Shown: positions 46,859-55,856 of the stretch, piece by piece
Layout: every line of letters starts with the position of its first letter
Position numbering within the stretch: position 1 is the first letter of the stretch
Assembly (NCBI RefSeq): GCF_030412015.1
Contig: NZ_JASNRD010000003.1
Location: 310,001 to 374,000, forward strand
Length of the DNA: 64,000 bases
Source of the DNA: Massilia sp. YIM B02763
GTDB taxonomy: Bacteria; Pseudomonadota; Gammaproteobacteria; Burkholderiales; Burkholderiaceae_D
Direction: 5' to 3'
The notes under the pieces: generated by a model
What the model was told of the DNA's origin: nothing
The model's database searches: none
The model's input: the letters and a program-made list of their open reading frames with translations, nothing else
Translations under genes and position numbers: made by a program

Positions 46859-47776
46859 TCAGCCTTTCGCGCCGGCGAGTTGCTGGCGCAGCTCGCCCGG
46901 GCCGATACGCAGGCCGTCGGCCAGCAGGCCGTGGATGGCGATGGTCCGCCCGTCGCCGCAGACGCCGACGATGGCGTCGCCCACGACGGCCAGGCCCGGG
47001 CTCGCCCCGTCCGGGGCGGGACCGCCGAGGCGCGCCCGCTCGATCGTGTAGCGGCGCGGGCCCACATCCGTGAAGGCGCCCGGGTAGGGCGGGGCGACGG
47101 CGCGGTGCAGGTTGTAGACGTCCTGCGCGGCTTTGGTCCAGTCGATGCGGCCGTCTTCCGGCTTGCGGCCGCCGAAGTAGCCACCCTGCGCCAGGTCGTT
47201 GGGCAGGCGTGGGGCGCTGCCGTCCAGCAGCGCCGGCAGCACGCGGTACAGCGCCAGCTCGGCGGCGACCGTCACCTTGCCGAACACCTCGAACGCGGTG
47301 TCGTCGGGCAGGATCGGCACCGCCTGCTGCGCGACGATGCGGCCGGCGTCCGGCTTGGCCGTCATCGCGTGCAGCGAGGCGCCCGTCTCGCGCTCGCCGT
47401 GCAGCACGGCCCAGTTCACGGGCGCGCGGCCGCGGTAGGCGGGCAGCAGCGAGCCGTGCATGTTATACGCCGGCGCCACGTCGAGGACCGCCTGCGGCAG
47501 CATGTGGCGGTAGTAGAAGCTGAACATCAGGTCCGGCCGCGCGGCCTGCACGGCCTGCAGCAGCGCCGGCGACTTCGGGTCGTCCGGCGTGATGAAGGGA
47601 ATGCCTTCCGTCTCGCACAGCGACTGGACGGATTCGAACCAGATGTTTTCCGTGGCGCTGTCCTCGTGCGTGACGACGAGGGCGACGTCGACGTTTGCGG
47701 CCAGCAGCACCTTCAGGCAGCGCACGCCGACGTTGTGGTAGGCGAAGACGACGGCGCGTTTGCGGGGTTGGTTCAT
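46859..47776 (-). CDS. ArnA-like UDP-aminoarabinose formyltransferase (single domain)
   Basis: A 305-residue protein with the formyltransferase fold. The catalytic motif is HGSLLPAYRGRAP with Asn just before it, and the later Asp is in KPDAGRIVAQ. In E. coli ArnA this domain is fused to an oxidative decarboxylase of about 350 residues. That second domain is absent here and not encoded nearby. The start at 47776 (MNQPRKRAVVFAYHN) is preferred; the longer frame runs into the family-2 repeat. Confidence 0.9.
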   Translation of the reverse strand: MNQPRKRAVVFAYHNVGVRCLKVLLAANVDVALVVTHEDSATENIWFESVQSLCETEGIPFITPDDPKSPALLQAVQAARPDLMFSFYYRHMLPQAVLDVAPAYNMHGSLLPAYRGRAPVNWAVLHGERETGASLHAMTAKPDAGRIVAQQAVPILPDDTAFEVFGKVTVAAELALYRVLPALLDGSAPRLPNDLAQGGYFGGRKPEDGRIDWTKAAQDVYNLHRAVAPPYPGAFTDVGPRRYTIERARLGGPAPDGASPGLAVVGDAIVGVCGDGRTIAIHGLLADGLRIGPGELRQQLAGAKG

Positions 47777-47805
47777 GATTTCCAATACAGTAATTGAGAG
47801 ACCAC

Positions 47806-47890
47806 CGTCACCCCCGCGAAGGCGGGGGCCCAATTTCTGCGTGCCGATCGATCAGGCGAAATTGGGTCCCTGCCTGCGCAGGGACGACGT
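47806..47890. repeat. Dispersed inverted repeat, family 2, copy 3
   Basis: CGTC-CCCCCGC arm, GCCCAATTTC and GAAATTGGGT, then CCCTGCCTGCGCAGGGACGACG. It lies in the only sizeable gap of the arn cluster, between arnC and the formyltransferase gene, and may mark transcript processing there. Confidence 0.82.
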
Positions 47891-47899
47891 GCGTATGAT

Positions 47900-48898
47900 T
47901 CAGCGCGCCACTTCGCGCTTCTCTACAGCGTCGTCGTCGACTTTATCGTCCGGCACGCCCTGCAGGATCGTCGCCACCACGTAGCGCGGCCGTGCCCGCA
48001 CCTGCTGGTAGATGCGGCCCACGTATTCGCCCACGAGGCCGATGCCGAACACGATGACGCCCATGAAGAAGAAGGCGATCGCGAACAGCGTGAACACACC
48101 GTCCGCCTCGGAGCCCAGGAACAGGCGGCGCAGCAGCAGCACGATCACGAGGAGGGCCGACAGCAGCGACATCGCCATGCCCAGCAGCGAGAAGAACTGC
48201 AGCGGCACCAGCGAGAATCCCGTCATCAGGTCGAAGTTCAGGCGGATCAGGCTGTACAGCGAATACTTCGATTCGCCGGCTGCCCGTTCCTCGTGCTCGA
48301 CGACGATCTCGGTCGGCTTGCGCGCGAACTTGTACGCGAGCGCCGGCACGAAGGTGTTCACCTCGCCGCACTGGTTGACCAGGTCGATCACGTTGCGCCC
48401 GTAGGCGCGCAGCATATTGCCCTGGTCCGTGATGTGGATGTTGGTGATGCGTTCGCGCACCCCGTTCATGGCTTTCGATGCGACCGTGCGCCATGCCGAA
48501 TCCTGGCGCTTGCGGCGGATCGAGCCCACGTAGTCGTAGCCTTCGCGCATCTTGGCGACCAGCTTGCGGATTTCCTCGGGCGGATTCTGCAGGTCGGCGT
48601 CGAGCGTGACCACGATGCTGCCGCGGGTCTGCTCGAAGCCGGCCAGGATCGCCATGTGCTGGCCGTAGTTGCCGTTGAAGAGGACGACGCGCGTCACGTC
48701 CGGGCGCTGGCGGTACTGCTCGGCCAGGATCGAGACGGAATTGTCGCGGCTGCCGTCGTTGACGAACACGATCTCGTAGGCCATGCCCAGCGCGTCCAGC
48801 GCCGGATACAGGCGCGCGAACAGGTTCGCCAGGCCCGCCTCTTCGTTGTAGACGGGGATGACGACGGACAGTTCCGGTTTGAGGGTCACGACGCTCAT
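47900..48898 (-). CDS. arnC: ArnC-type undecaprenyl-phosphate formamidoarabinose transferase
   Basis: A 332-residue family 2 glycosyltransferase. The catalytic domain has VVIPVYNEEAGL, NDGSRDNS, and DADLQNPPEEI for metal and nucleotide binding. Two C-terminal membrane helices (near 230-255 and 265-290) are followed by the basic end RARPRYVV. It places formylated aminoarabinose on undecaprenyl phosphate. Its start overlaps the arnB stop as ATGA. Confidence 0.94.
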   Translation of the reverse strand: MSVVTLKPELSVVIPVYNEEAGLANLFARLYPALDALGMAYEIVFVNDGSRDNSVSILAEQYRQRPDVTRVVLFNGNYGQHMAILAGFEQTRGSIVVTLDADLQNPPEEIRKLVAKMREGYDYVGSIRRKRQDSAWRTVASKAMNGVRERITNIHITDQGNMLRAYGRNVIDLVNQCGEVNTFVPALAYKFARKPTEIVVEHEERAAGESKYSLYSLIRLNFDLMTGFSLVPLQFFSLLGMAMSLLSALLVIVLLLRRLFLGSEADGVFTLFAIAFFFMGVIVFGIGLVGEYVGRIYQQVRARPRYVVATILQGVPDDKVDDDAVEKREVAR

Positions 48899-50049
48899 TG
48901 CTGTCGCACCTTCGGCTGCAGCACCTGCTTGACGGCCGCGACGACGCGCTCGACGTCGGCGACGGTCATCGCGGCGAACATCGGCAGCGTGACGGTCAGC
49001 CGGCCGATGCGCTCGGCGACGGGGAACATGCCTTCCTTGAAGCCGCGCTCGCGGTACAGCGTGAACAGGTGGATGGGCGCGTAGTGGTAGCCGGTGCCGA
49101 TGTTGAACTCCTGCTGCAGGCGCGTCATGAAGGCGGCGCGCGTGCCGGGGCCGTTGTCCGGCAGGATGATCTGGAACAGGTGCCAGTTCGAGCTGCCGAA
49201 GGCCTGCACGGGCAGCTGGGCGCCGTAGCGCTCCTCGAAGTCCGCGCCGAAGCAGTCGAAGTAATGGCGCGCCAGGGCGGCGCGGTGGGCCGTCACCGTG
49301 TCCAGGTGCTTCATCTGGCCCAGGCCGATGGCGGCCATGATGTCGCTCATATTGTATTTGCCGCCCAGGACGTCGACGTCGATGCCGTCCACGCCGCTGC
49401 GCGTCACGCCCTGCAGCCGGTACTTCTCGGCCAGGCGCACTTCCTCGAGGTCGTTCAGCACCAGGCAGCCGCCTTCGCCCGTCGTGATGTTCTTGTTGGC
49501 CTGGAAGCTGAACGAGGCGAAGTCGCCGAAGGAACCGATGCGCTGGCCGTTCCACGTCGAGCCCAGGGCCTGGGCCGCATCCTCGACCACGCGCAGCTTG
49601 TGCTTGCGCGCGATGGCGTACAGGCGGTCCATGTCCACGGGCAGGCCGGACAGGTAGACGGGAATCAGCGCGCGCGTGCGCGGGGTGATCGCCGCTTCCA
49701 GCCGGTCCAGGTCGATGTTGCGGGTGACGGGGTCGATGTCGGCGAACACGGGGGTGGCGCCCGTCTCGAGGATGACGTTGGCCGTGGCGGGCCACGAGAC
49801 GGGCGTGGTGATCACCTCGTCGCCCGGTCCCACGCCGGCGATGCGCAGCGCGATTTCCATCGTGCAGGTGCCGGAATTGAAGGTGCGCACGGGGCGGCCG
49901 CCGAAGTACTCGGACAGCAGCGCCTCGAAGGCGGCGTTCTTGGGGCCGGTGGTGATCCATCCGGAACGCAGCACGTCGCCGACGGCGGCAATGGTATCTT
50001 CGTCGATCGTGGGCCGCGAGAAGGGCAGGAAGGGCAGCTCGGTGCTCAT
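48895..50049 (-). CDS. arnB: ArnB-type UDP-4-amino-arabinose aminotransferase
   Basis: A 384-residue DegT/DnrJ/EryC1-family PLP enzyme. The PLP lysine is near residue 186 in SFQANKNITTGEGG. It aligns with ArnB from FLPFSRPTIDEDTI onward. It makes UDP-4-amino-arabinose from the 4-keto sugar, using glutamate. The UDP-4-keto sugar supplier (ArnA dehydrogenase domain) is not in the window. It is coupled to arnC by overlap. Confidence 0.93.
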   Translation of the reverse strand: MSTELPFLPFSRPTIDEDTIAAVGDVLRSGWITTGPKNAAFEALLSEYFGGRPVRTFNSGTCTMEIALRIAGVGPGDEVITTPVSWPATANVILETGATPVFADIDPVTRNIDLDRLEAAITPRTRALIPVYLSGLPVDMDRLYAIARKHKLRVVEDAAQALGSTWNGQRIGSFGDFASFSFQANKNITTGEGGCLVLNDLEEVRLAEKYRLQGVTRSGVDGIDVDVLGGKYNMSDIMAAIGLGQMKHLDTVTAHRAALARHYFDCFGADFEERYGAQLPVQAFGSSNWHLFQIILPDNGPGTRAAFMTRLQQEFNIGTGYHYAPIHLFTLYRERGFKEGMFPVAERIGRLTVTLPMFAAMTVADVERVVAAVKQVLQPKVRQQ

Positions 50050-50114
50050 GGGAACTCGTGGAACGTGTTGAAAACTCGATAAGGGACGGTGCGGAAATGG
50101 TAGCAGCGTGCCGT

Positions 50115-50489
50115 TCAGGTACGCGCGAGCAGGATCACGCCCAGCATGATCAGGCCGATCGCCAGCAGGCGCTGGGGCGGAATCACCTCGCCCAGGAACA
50201 TCCAGGCGCCCAGCGCGGACACCACGTAGCCGAGCGAGAGCATCGGATAGGCGATGGTGACGTCGGTGCGCGACAGGCCGACGATCCAGACGACCAGGGA
50301 CACGCCGTAGCAGGCCAGGCCGGCCAGGATCGGCAGCTGGCTCACGACCTTCAGGAAGGTCGGCAGCGCGTTCTGCGCGGTCAGGTGGATCGCGCCGCCC
50401 ATGGCGTTGGTGCCCGCCTTGAGGAACAATTGGGCGCAGGCATTGAGCAGCACGCCGGACAGGATGAAGGCAAAGGTGGTCAGGTTCAT
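50115..50489 (-). CDS. Small 4-TM transporter, EamA/SMR type (ArnE/F-like)
   Basis: A 124-residue protein with four predicted membrane helices, beginning MNLTTFAFILSGVLLNACAQLF. It resembles ArnE and ArnF, which in E. coli form a pair thought to flip undecaprenyl-aminoarabinose. Here only one gene is present, so it may act as a homodimer (inference). It lies between arnT and arnB on the same strand. Confidence 0.85.
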   Translation of the reverse strand: MNLTTFAFILSGVLLNACAQLFLKAGTNAMGGAIHLTAQNALPTFLKVVSQLPILAGLACYGVSLVVWIVGLSRTDVTIAYPMLSLGYVVSALGAWMFLGEVIPPQRLLAIGLIMLGVILLART

Positions 50490-50499
50490 GGAGAAAGGC

Positions 50500-52167
50500 T
50501 CAGTAGTTCACGATCACGCTGCGCCGGGCGTCGCCGGCAACCACGCGCAGCGGCACGCCCTGGCGCCGCAGGTCCGCCACGAATTCCGGGCGGATGATGG
50601 CGACGTTGCGCCGGCCCGCGGCGGCGTCGTCGCGCCAGCGCGCGACGAAGGCCGCCATGGAAGGAATCCAGCGCTGCGGCTCCTGCTGCAGGCCGAAGGC
50701 GAATTCGTCCTCGAACGCGACCAGGGTCACGGTGCGGTTCAGGTAGAAGGTGAGCGATTGCTCGTACAGGCCCACCGAGTACACGGGCACGGACGGATCC
50801 GTGGCGCCGGCGGCCTGCAGGGCCGGCAGCAGGTCGAGGCCGGCGCGCGCGCGGCCGACCGGCTCGAAGCCGGCCATGATCGATTGCGTGGCGGCGAATG
50901 CCGCCAGCGCGAGCACCAGCACGGACAGGTCGCTCAGCATCTGGCGCGCATACAGCAGCGCCAGCAGGCCGCCGACCAGCAGCACGATGCCGGCCGCCAG
51001 CACCCATGGCTGGAACGCCTCGTACAGCGCGGCCTCGCCCGGCCGGCGCGCCAGGTGTTCCATGAACGGCACCACGGCCACGAAGGCGGCGCCCAGCAGG
51101 GCGGTCGAGCCGGCGGCCAGCATGCGGCCGCGGCGCGGGCCTTCGTCCAGGCGGTGCGCGACCAGCAGCGCCACGGCCGGGAACACGGGCAGGATGTAGG
51201 CGGGCAGCTTCGAATTCGAGACGCTGAAGAACAGGAAAATGAACACGGCCCAGACCAGCAGCAGCAGGCGGGGGCGGAAGGCCTGCGCCGGGCCGTCGTT
51301 CCTCGCGCCGCCGGCGAGGCTTTGGGCCAGCACGCCCAGCCAGGGCATGCTGCCCGCGGCCAGCAGCGGCAGGAAGTACCACCACGGCTCCTCGCGGTTG
51401 TGGCCCTTCAGCAGGAACCTGGCGAAGTGTTCGTGGACGAAGAAGAAGTAGGGCTGCTCGGGATTCTTCAGGCCGACCAGCACGAACCACGGCGCCGTGA
51501 TCAGGAAGAACAGCAGCAGGCCCTTGCCCAGGTGCAGGCGCGTCCAGATGCGCAGGTCGCGCGCGATGAGGGAATACAGCACCAGCACGGCGCCCGGCAG
51601 CACGATGCCGACCAGGCCCTTGGACAGCACGGCCAGCGCCATGCCGGCCCAGCAGGCCAGCATCCAGTTGCGCCGTTCGCGCGCGCCGGCGCCGTCGCGC
51701 TGGGCGATGAGCAGTGCGCACAGCGACAGCGCCATCGCGGCGGACAGGCTCATGTCGAGCGAATTGGCCTGGCTGCCGACGACCCAGAATACGGAGGAAC
51801 CCAGCACCAGGGCCGCGTAGAAGCCGGTGCGCTCGCCGAACACGCGGGTGCCGGCGATGCCGGTCAGCACCACGCCGGCCAGGCCGCACAGGCCCGTCCA
51901 CAGGCGGGCCTGCCATTCGCCCAGCCCGAACAGGGAAAAGGTGAGGGCGTTCATCCAGGTCTGGAGCGGCGGCTTCTCGAAGTACTTGATGCCGTTCAGG
52001 CGCGTGGTGATCCAGTCGCCGCTGGCGAACATCTCGCGCGCCATCTCGGCATACCGTCCTTCGTCGGCGGGCACCAGCGTGCGCACGCCCAGCACGGCAA
52101 GAAGCGCGGCGGCGAGGACGAGCAGCAGCGTCCAGCGCAGCGCCGCGTTCCGGTGCAGTTCGTTCAT
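50500..52167 (-). CDS. arnT: ArnT-type lipid A aminoarabinose transferase
   Basis: A 555-residue GT-C glycosyltransferase of the PMT/ArnT type. Early periplasmic motifs typical of the family are seen: PADEGRYAEMAREM (catalytic-acidic region) and RLNGIKYFEKPPLQTW. About 11 to 13 membrane helices follow, then a C-terminal periplasmic domain. It moves aminoarabinose from undecaprenyl phosphate to lipid A, which lowers binding of polymyxin-like peptides. The start overlaps the Mth938 gene stop as ATGA, and that gene heads the operon. Confidence 0.92.
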   Translation of the reverse strand: MNELHRNAALRWTLLLVLAAALLAVLGVRTLVPADEGRYAEMAREMFASGDWITTRLNGIKYFEKPPLQTWMNALTFSLFGLGEWQARLWTGLCGLAGVVLTGIAGTRVFGERTGFYAALVLGSSVFWVVGSQANSLDMSLSAAMALSLCALLIAQRDGAGARERRNWMLACWAGMALAVLSKGLVGIVLPGAVLVLYSLIARDLRIWTRLHLGKGLLLFFLITAPWFVLVGLKNPEQPYFFFVHEHFARFLLKGHNREEPWWYFLPLLAAGSMPWLGVLAQSLAGGARNDGPAQAFRPRLLLLVWAVFIFLFFSVSNSKLPAYILPVFPAVALLVAHRLDEGPRRGRMLAAGSTALLGAAFVAVVPFMEHLARRPGEAALYEAFQPWVLAAGIVLLVGGLLALLYARQMLSDLSVLVLALAAFAATQSIMAGFEPVGRARAGLDLLPALQAAGATDPSVPVYSVGLYEQSLTFYLNRTVTLVAFEDEFAFGLQQEPQRWIPSMAAFVARWRDDAAAGRRNVAIIRPEFVADLRRQGVPLRVVAGDARRSVIVNY

Positions 52168-52553
52168 TCGGGGGCCTTCGCGCCCTCGATGATCAGTGCC
52201 AGGGTGGCCTTGCGGCCTTCGCCCATCAGGATGTTGTAGGTGCGGCAGGCCGCGTGGCTGTCCATCGACTCCACGCCGATGCGCTGGCCCGACAGGCTGG
52301 CCACCAGCTTCGGATGCACGAAGCGCTGGCGCTCGCCGGTGCCGAGGATGACGACGTCCGGCTTGTCGGCGGCGATCGTCTCGAAGTGGGCGGGCGTCAG
52401 CTCGTCGAAGTGGGCCACGTTCCAGGCGCGCGGCGCCACTTCGGGCATGACGAGCACGCTGTAGTCGTAGCGCTTGGCGTTGATCTCGACGCCGGACTGG
52501 TCGTAGCCCGTGACGGTCTGGTATTTTTCGGTGCTGCTGGTATGGAGCTTCAT
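52164..52553 (-). CDS. Mth938-domain protein
   Basis: A 129-residue protein of the Mth938/NDUFAF3-like (DUF498) family: DYSVLVMPEVAPRAW and DVVILGTGERQRFVHP are characteristic. The biochemical role of bacterial members is unclear; the human homologue is an assembly factor for respiratory complex I. It is the first gene of the leftward arn transcript and is divergent from alaA. In related genomes it is often beside alaA and hom, so its link to the arn genes may be positional. Confidence 0.85.
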   Translation of the reverse strand: MKLHTSSTEKYQTVTGYDQSGVEINAKRYDYSVLVMPEVAPRAWNVAHFDELTPAHFETIAADKPDVVILGTGERQRFVHPKLVASLSGQRIGVESMDSHAACRTYNILMGEGRKATLALIIEGAKAPE

Positions 52554-52753
52554 AGAGAGGAACCGGTAGCGGATGCAGGTCGCAGGTGCGGACGACCATT
52601 TTAACCTGCGAATTTAATTTGCTGGATTACATTAAAGTTATGTTGGGTTGCTTAATATGGCGGCTTTCGGCAGAATGGAATTTCTTTTTCGCATTGCAAC
52701 AAATGCGACGCGTGCCGGCAGCGAACCGCGGCCTGATTGAACAAGGTGATATT

Positions 52754-53980
52754 GTGCGACCGATTTTGAAGTCCAATAAGCTGGATGATGTCTGTTACGA
52801 GATCCGCGGCCCGGCCCTGCAGATCGCGCGCCAGATGGAGGACGACGGCCACAAGATCATCAAGCTGAACATCGGCAACCTGGCCGTGTTCGGCTTCGAT
52901 CCTCCCGACGAGATCGTGCAGGACATGATCCGCAACATGTCCGGCGCGGCCGGCTACACGGACTCGAAGGGCATGTTCGCGCCGCGCAAGGCCGTCATGC
53001 ACTACACCCAGGGCAAGAACATCGAAGGCGTCGGCATCGACGACATCTACCTGGGCAACGGCGCCTCCGAACTGATCGTGATGGCCATGCAGGGCCTGCT
53101 GAACGGCGGCGACGAAGTGCTGGTGCCGGCCCCCGACTATCCGCTGTGGACCGCCGCCGTGAGCCTGGCCGGCGGCAACCCGGTGCACTACATCTGCGAC
53201 GAAGAGGCCGGCTGGATGCCGGACATCGACGACATGCGCAGGAAGATCACGCCGAACACGCGCGCGATCGTCGTCATCAACCCGAACAACCCGACCGGCG
53301 CGCTGTATTCGCGCGAGGTGCTGCTGGAGATCATCGAGCTGGCGCGCCAGCACCAGCTGATCGTCTACGCCGACGAGATCTACGACAAGACCCTGTACGA
53401 CGGCGCCGAGCACGTCTCGATGGCCTCGCTGGCCGACGACGTGCTGTTCGTCACCCTGAACGGCCTGTCGAAGAACTACCGCTCCTGCGGCTACCGCGCG
53501 GGCTGGATGGTGGTGTCGGGCGAGAAGCGCCATGCCAAGGACTATATCGAAGGCCTGAACATGCTGGCCTCGATGCGCCTGTGCGCGAACGCGCCGGGCC
53601 AGTTCGCGATCCAGACCGCGCTGGGCGGCTACCAGAGCATCGCCGACCTGGTGGCGCCGGGCGGCCGCCTGGCGCGCCAGCGCGACCTGGCCCACAAACT
53701 CCTGACCGATATTCCGGGCGTAAGCTGCGTCAAGCCAAAAGCGGCGCTGTACATGTTCCCCCGCCTCGACCCGAAGATCTATCCGATCGCGGACGACCAG
53801 CAATTTATCTGCGAGCTGCTGTCCGAGGAAAAAGTCCTGCTGGTGCAAGGCACCGGCTTCAACTGGAAATCGCCGGACCATTTCCGTCTGGTGTTCCTCC
53901 CCAATTCCGACGACCTGACCGACGCGTGCGGCCGCATCGCGCGCTTCCTCGACGGTTACCGGCGCCGCCACGCGCGCTGA
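52754..53980 (+). CDS. alaA: Alanine-type aminotransferase (AlaA)
   Basis: A 408-residue class I PLP aminotransferase very similar to E. coli AlaA over its whole length. The PLP lysine is in LNGLSKNYRSCG, and NPNNPTGA is intact. It makes alanine from pyruvate and glutamate. A GTG start is used because the family begins RPIxKSxKL and AAGGTG lies six bases before GTG; the upstream in-frame ORF has no family match. hom follows after 17 bases. Confidence 0.93.
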   Translation: MRPILKSNKLDDVCYEIRGPALQIARQMEDDGHKIIKLNIGNLAVFGFDPPDEIVQDMIRNMSGAAGYTDSKGMFAPRKAVMHYTQGKNIEGVGIDDIYLGNGASELIVMAMQGLLNGGDEVLVPAPDYPLWTAAVSLAGGNPVHYICDEEAGWMPDIDDMRRKITPNTRAIVVINPNNPTGALYSREVLLEIIELARQHQLIVYADEIYDKTLYDGAEHVSMASLADDVLFVTLNGLSKNYRSCGYRAGWMVVSGEKRHAKDYIEGLNMLASMRLCANAPGQFAIQTALGGYQSIADLVAPGGRLARQRDLAHKLLTDIPGVSCVKPKAALYMFPRLDPKIYPIADDQQFICELLSEEKVLLVQGTGFNWKSPDHFRLVFLPNSDDLTDACGRIARFLDGYRRRHAR

Positions 53981-53997
53981 AACACGAAAACGCATCC

Positions 53998-55317
53998 ATG
54001 AAACCTATCCAAGTCGGCCTGCTCGGCATCGGCACCGTCGGTGCCGGTACCTTCCAGGTCCTCCAACGCAACCAGGAAGAAATCCGCCGCCGCGCCGGCC
54101 GCGGCATCGAGGTGGCCAAGGTCGCCGCCCGCAAACCCGAGCGCGCCCGCGCCATCGTCGGCGAGGCCTGCGCCATCGTCAGCGATCCGTTCGACGTGGT
54201 GAACGATCCCGCCATCGACATCGTCGTCGAACTGATCGGCGGCTATGCACCGTCGCGCGAGCTGGTGCTGCAGGCCATCGCCAACGGCAAGCACGTCGTC
54301 ACCGCCAACAAGGCGCTGCTGGCGCTGCACGGCAACGAGATCTTCGCCGCCGCCCACGAGAAGGGCGTGATGGTCGCCTTCGAAGCGGCCGTCGCCGGCG
54401 GCGTGCCGATCATCAAGGCGCTGCGCGAAGGCCTGTCGGCCAACCGCATCGAATCCGTGGCCGGCATCATCAACGGCACCACCAACTTCATCCTGTCCGA
54501 GATGCGCGACAAGGGCCTGGACTTCGCCACCGTGCTCAAGCAGGCGCAGGAACTCGGCTATGCCGAGGCCGACCCGACCTTCGACATCGAAGGCGTGGAC
54601 GCGGCGCACAAGCTGACCATCATGGCCGCGATCGCCTTCGGCATCCCGATGCAATTCGACAGCGCCTACGTGGAGGGCATCAGCAAGCTGCAGGCCGTCG
54701 ACATCCGCTATGCGGAGGAACTGGGCTACCGCATCAAGCTCCTGGGCATCACCCGCCGCACCGTCGTCGACGAGGCCGAGGGCATCGAGCTGCGCGTGCA
54801 TCCCACGCTGATCCCGACCGCGCGCCTGATCGCCAACGTCGAAGGCCCGATGAATGCCGTGCTGGTGCATGCCGATGCCGTCGGCACTTCCATGTACTAC
54901 GGCAAGGGCGCCGGCGCCGAGCCGACCGCGTCGGCCGTGATCGCCGACCTGATCGACGTGACCCGCCTGGCGACCGTCGACCCGTACTCGCGCGTGCCGC
55001 ACCTGGCCTTCCAGCCGACGGAACTGGCCGACGTGCCGATCCGCCCGATGGCGGAAATCAAGACCAGCTACTACCTGCGCGTGACCGTGCAGGACCAGCT
55101 GGGCGTGATGGCCGACCTGACGCGCATCCTGGCCGACGCCGGCATCTCGATCGACGCCGTGCTGCAGAAGGAGCCGGGCGAAAAGACCCGCACCGACATC
55201 GTCATCATCACGCACCAGACGCGCGAGAAGAACGTCGACGCGGCCATCGCCAAGATCGAGCAATTGCCGACCACGGTGGGCAAGGTGGTGCGCATCCGCC
55301 TGGAAAGCCTGGGCTGA
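53998..55317 (+). CDS. hom: Homoserine dehydrogenase
   Basis: A 439-residue monofunctional enzyme that reduces aspartate semialdehyde to homoserine. The Rossmann motif is GLLGIGTVGAGT; the catalytic region has GIINGTTNFIL and AEADPTFDIEGVDAAHK with the active Lys. A C-terminal ACT domain (about 350-435, VTVQDQLGVMADLTRIL) suggests feedback control by threonine. thrC, the usual next gene in betaproteobacteria, is not here: a terminator comes first. Confidence 0.97.
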   Translation: MKPIQVGLLGIGTVGAGTFQVLQRNQEEIRRRAGRGIEVAKVAARKPERARAIVGEACAIVSDPFDVVNDPAIDIVVELIGGYAPSRELVLQAIANGKHVVTANKALLALHGNEIFAAAHEKGVMVAFEAAVAGGVPIIKALREGLSANRIESVAGIINGTTNFILSEMRDKGLDFATVLKQAQELGYAEADPTFDIEGVDAAHKLTIMAAIAFGIPMQFDSAYVEGISKLQAVDIRYAEELGYRIKLLGITRRTVVDEAEGIELRVHPTLIPTARLIANVEGPMNAVLVHADAVGTSMYYGKGAGAEPTASAVIADLIDVTRLATVDPYSRVPHLAFQPTELADVPIRPMAEIKTSYYLRVTVQDQLGVMADLTRILADAGISIDAVLQKEPGEKTRTDIVIITHQTREKNVDAAIAKIEQLPTTVGKVVRIRLESLG

Positions 55318-55337
55318 TCCGGCTTGACGCCGCCGCC

Positions 55338-55369
55338 AGCCGGCGTCCGCGAGGACGGCCGGCTTTTTT
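55338..55369 (+). terminator. Rho-independent terminator of hom
   Basis: AGCCGGC-GTCC with GGAC-G-GCCGGCT, a GCGA loop and one bulged G, then six T. It abuts the end of the convergent small gene. Confidence 0.88.
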
Positions 55370-55569
55370 CATGCCTGGTGACGGCGCGGCGGTGGCGGCA
55401 TGCGGAAGCACAGCGGATAGTCATCGGCGAATTCGTCCACGGCCTGGCGTGGGGCGCCATCCGTGCCGTCGAGCCGGGCGATGGTGAGCGCGCGCAGTTC
55501 ACGCTCGATCTGGTCGTACAACGCTTCGCGGGCGTTGACCTGCGAGAGGAAGTGGTCGGTAGGATTCAT
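55369..55569 (-). CDS. Small hypothetical protein (66 residues)
   Basis: It reads MNPTDHFLSQVNAREALYDQ at the start and ends PPPPRRHQA. The first half looks helical and amphipathic with an acidic/basic mix. AGGT lies about 10 bases upstream. It is convergent with hom. I do not recognise a family; it could be a lineage-specific small protein. Confidence 0.5.
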   Translation of the reverse strand: MNPTDHFLSQVNAREALYDQIERELRALTIARLDGTDGAPRQAVDEFADDYPLCFRMPPPPRRHQA

Positions 55570-55856
55570 GCGCGCATTCTACCTGCGCTGCAGTGCACAA
55601 AAAGCGTGTCGGTCGGCATGTTTGAGCTGCTTCAAGCCATCGCCGGTTTACGGCAACGCATACTTGTCTGTACGCAATATGCCAAAAGATCTTTATAGCA
55701 AAAGGTTTCGGCAAGCGATACCAAATAGGTAACGTGGCGCTCCTTGTTACTTGGGGTATCGACCCATGCTACCTAATTTGATGGTCAGCAATACTGGATT
55801 TTCAAGGCCAACGTTGTACTGTAGATTACGCATCTCGTTCACGAACCGCGATTTCC

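Noticed and set aside
55499..55714. 71-codon leftward ORF upstream of the small gene at 55369
   Set aside because: It overlaps the better-supported small ORF in another frame and has no ribosome site or motif.
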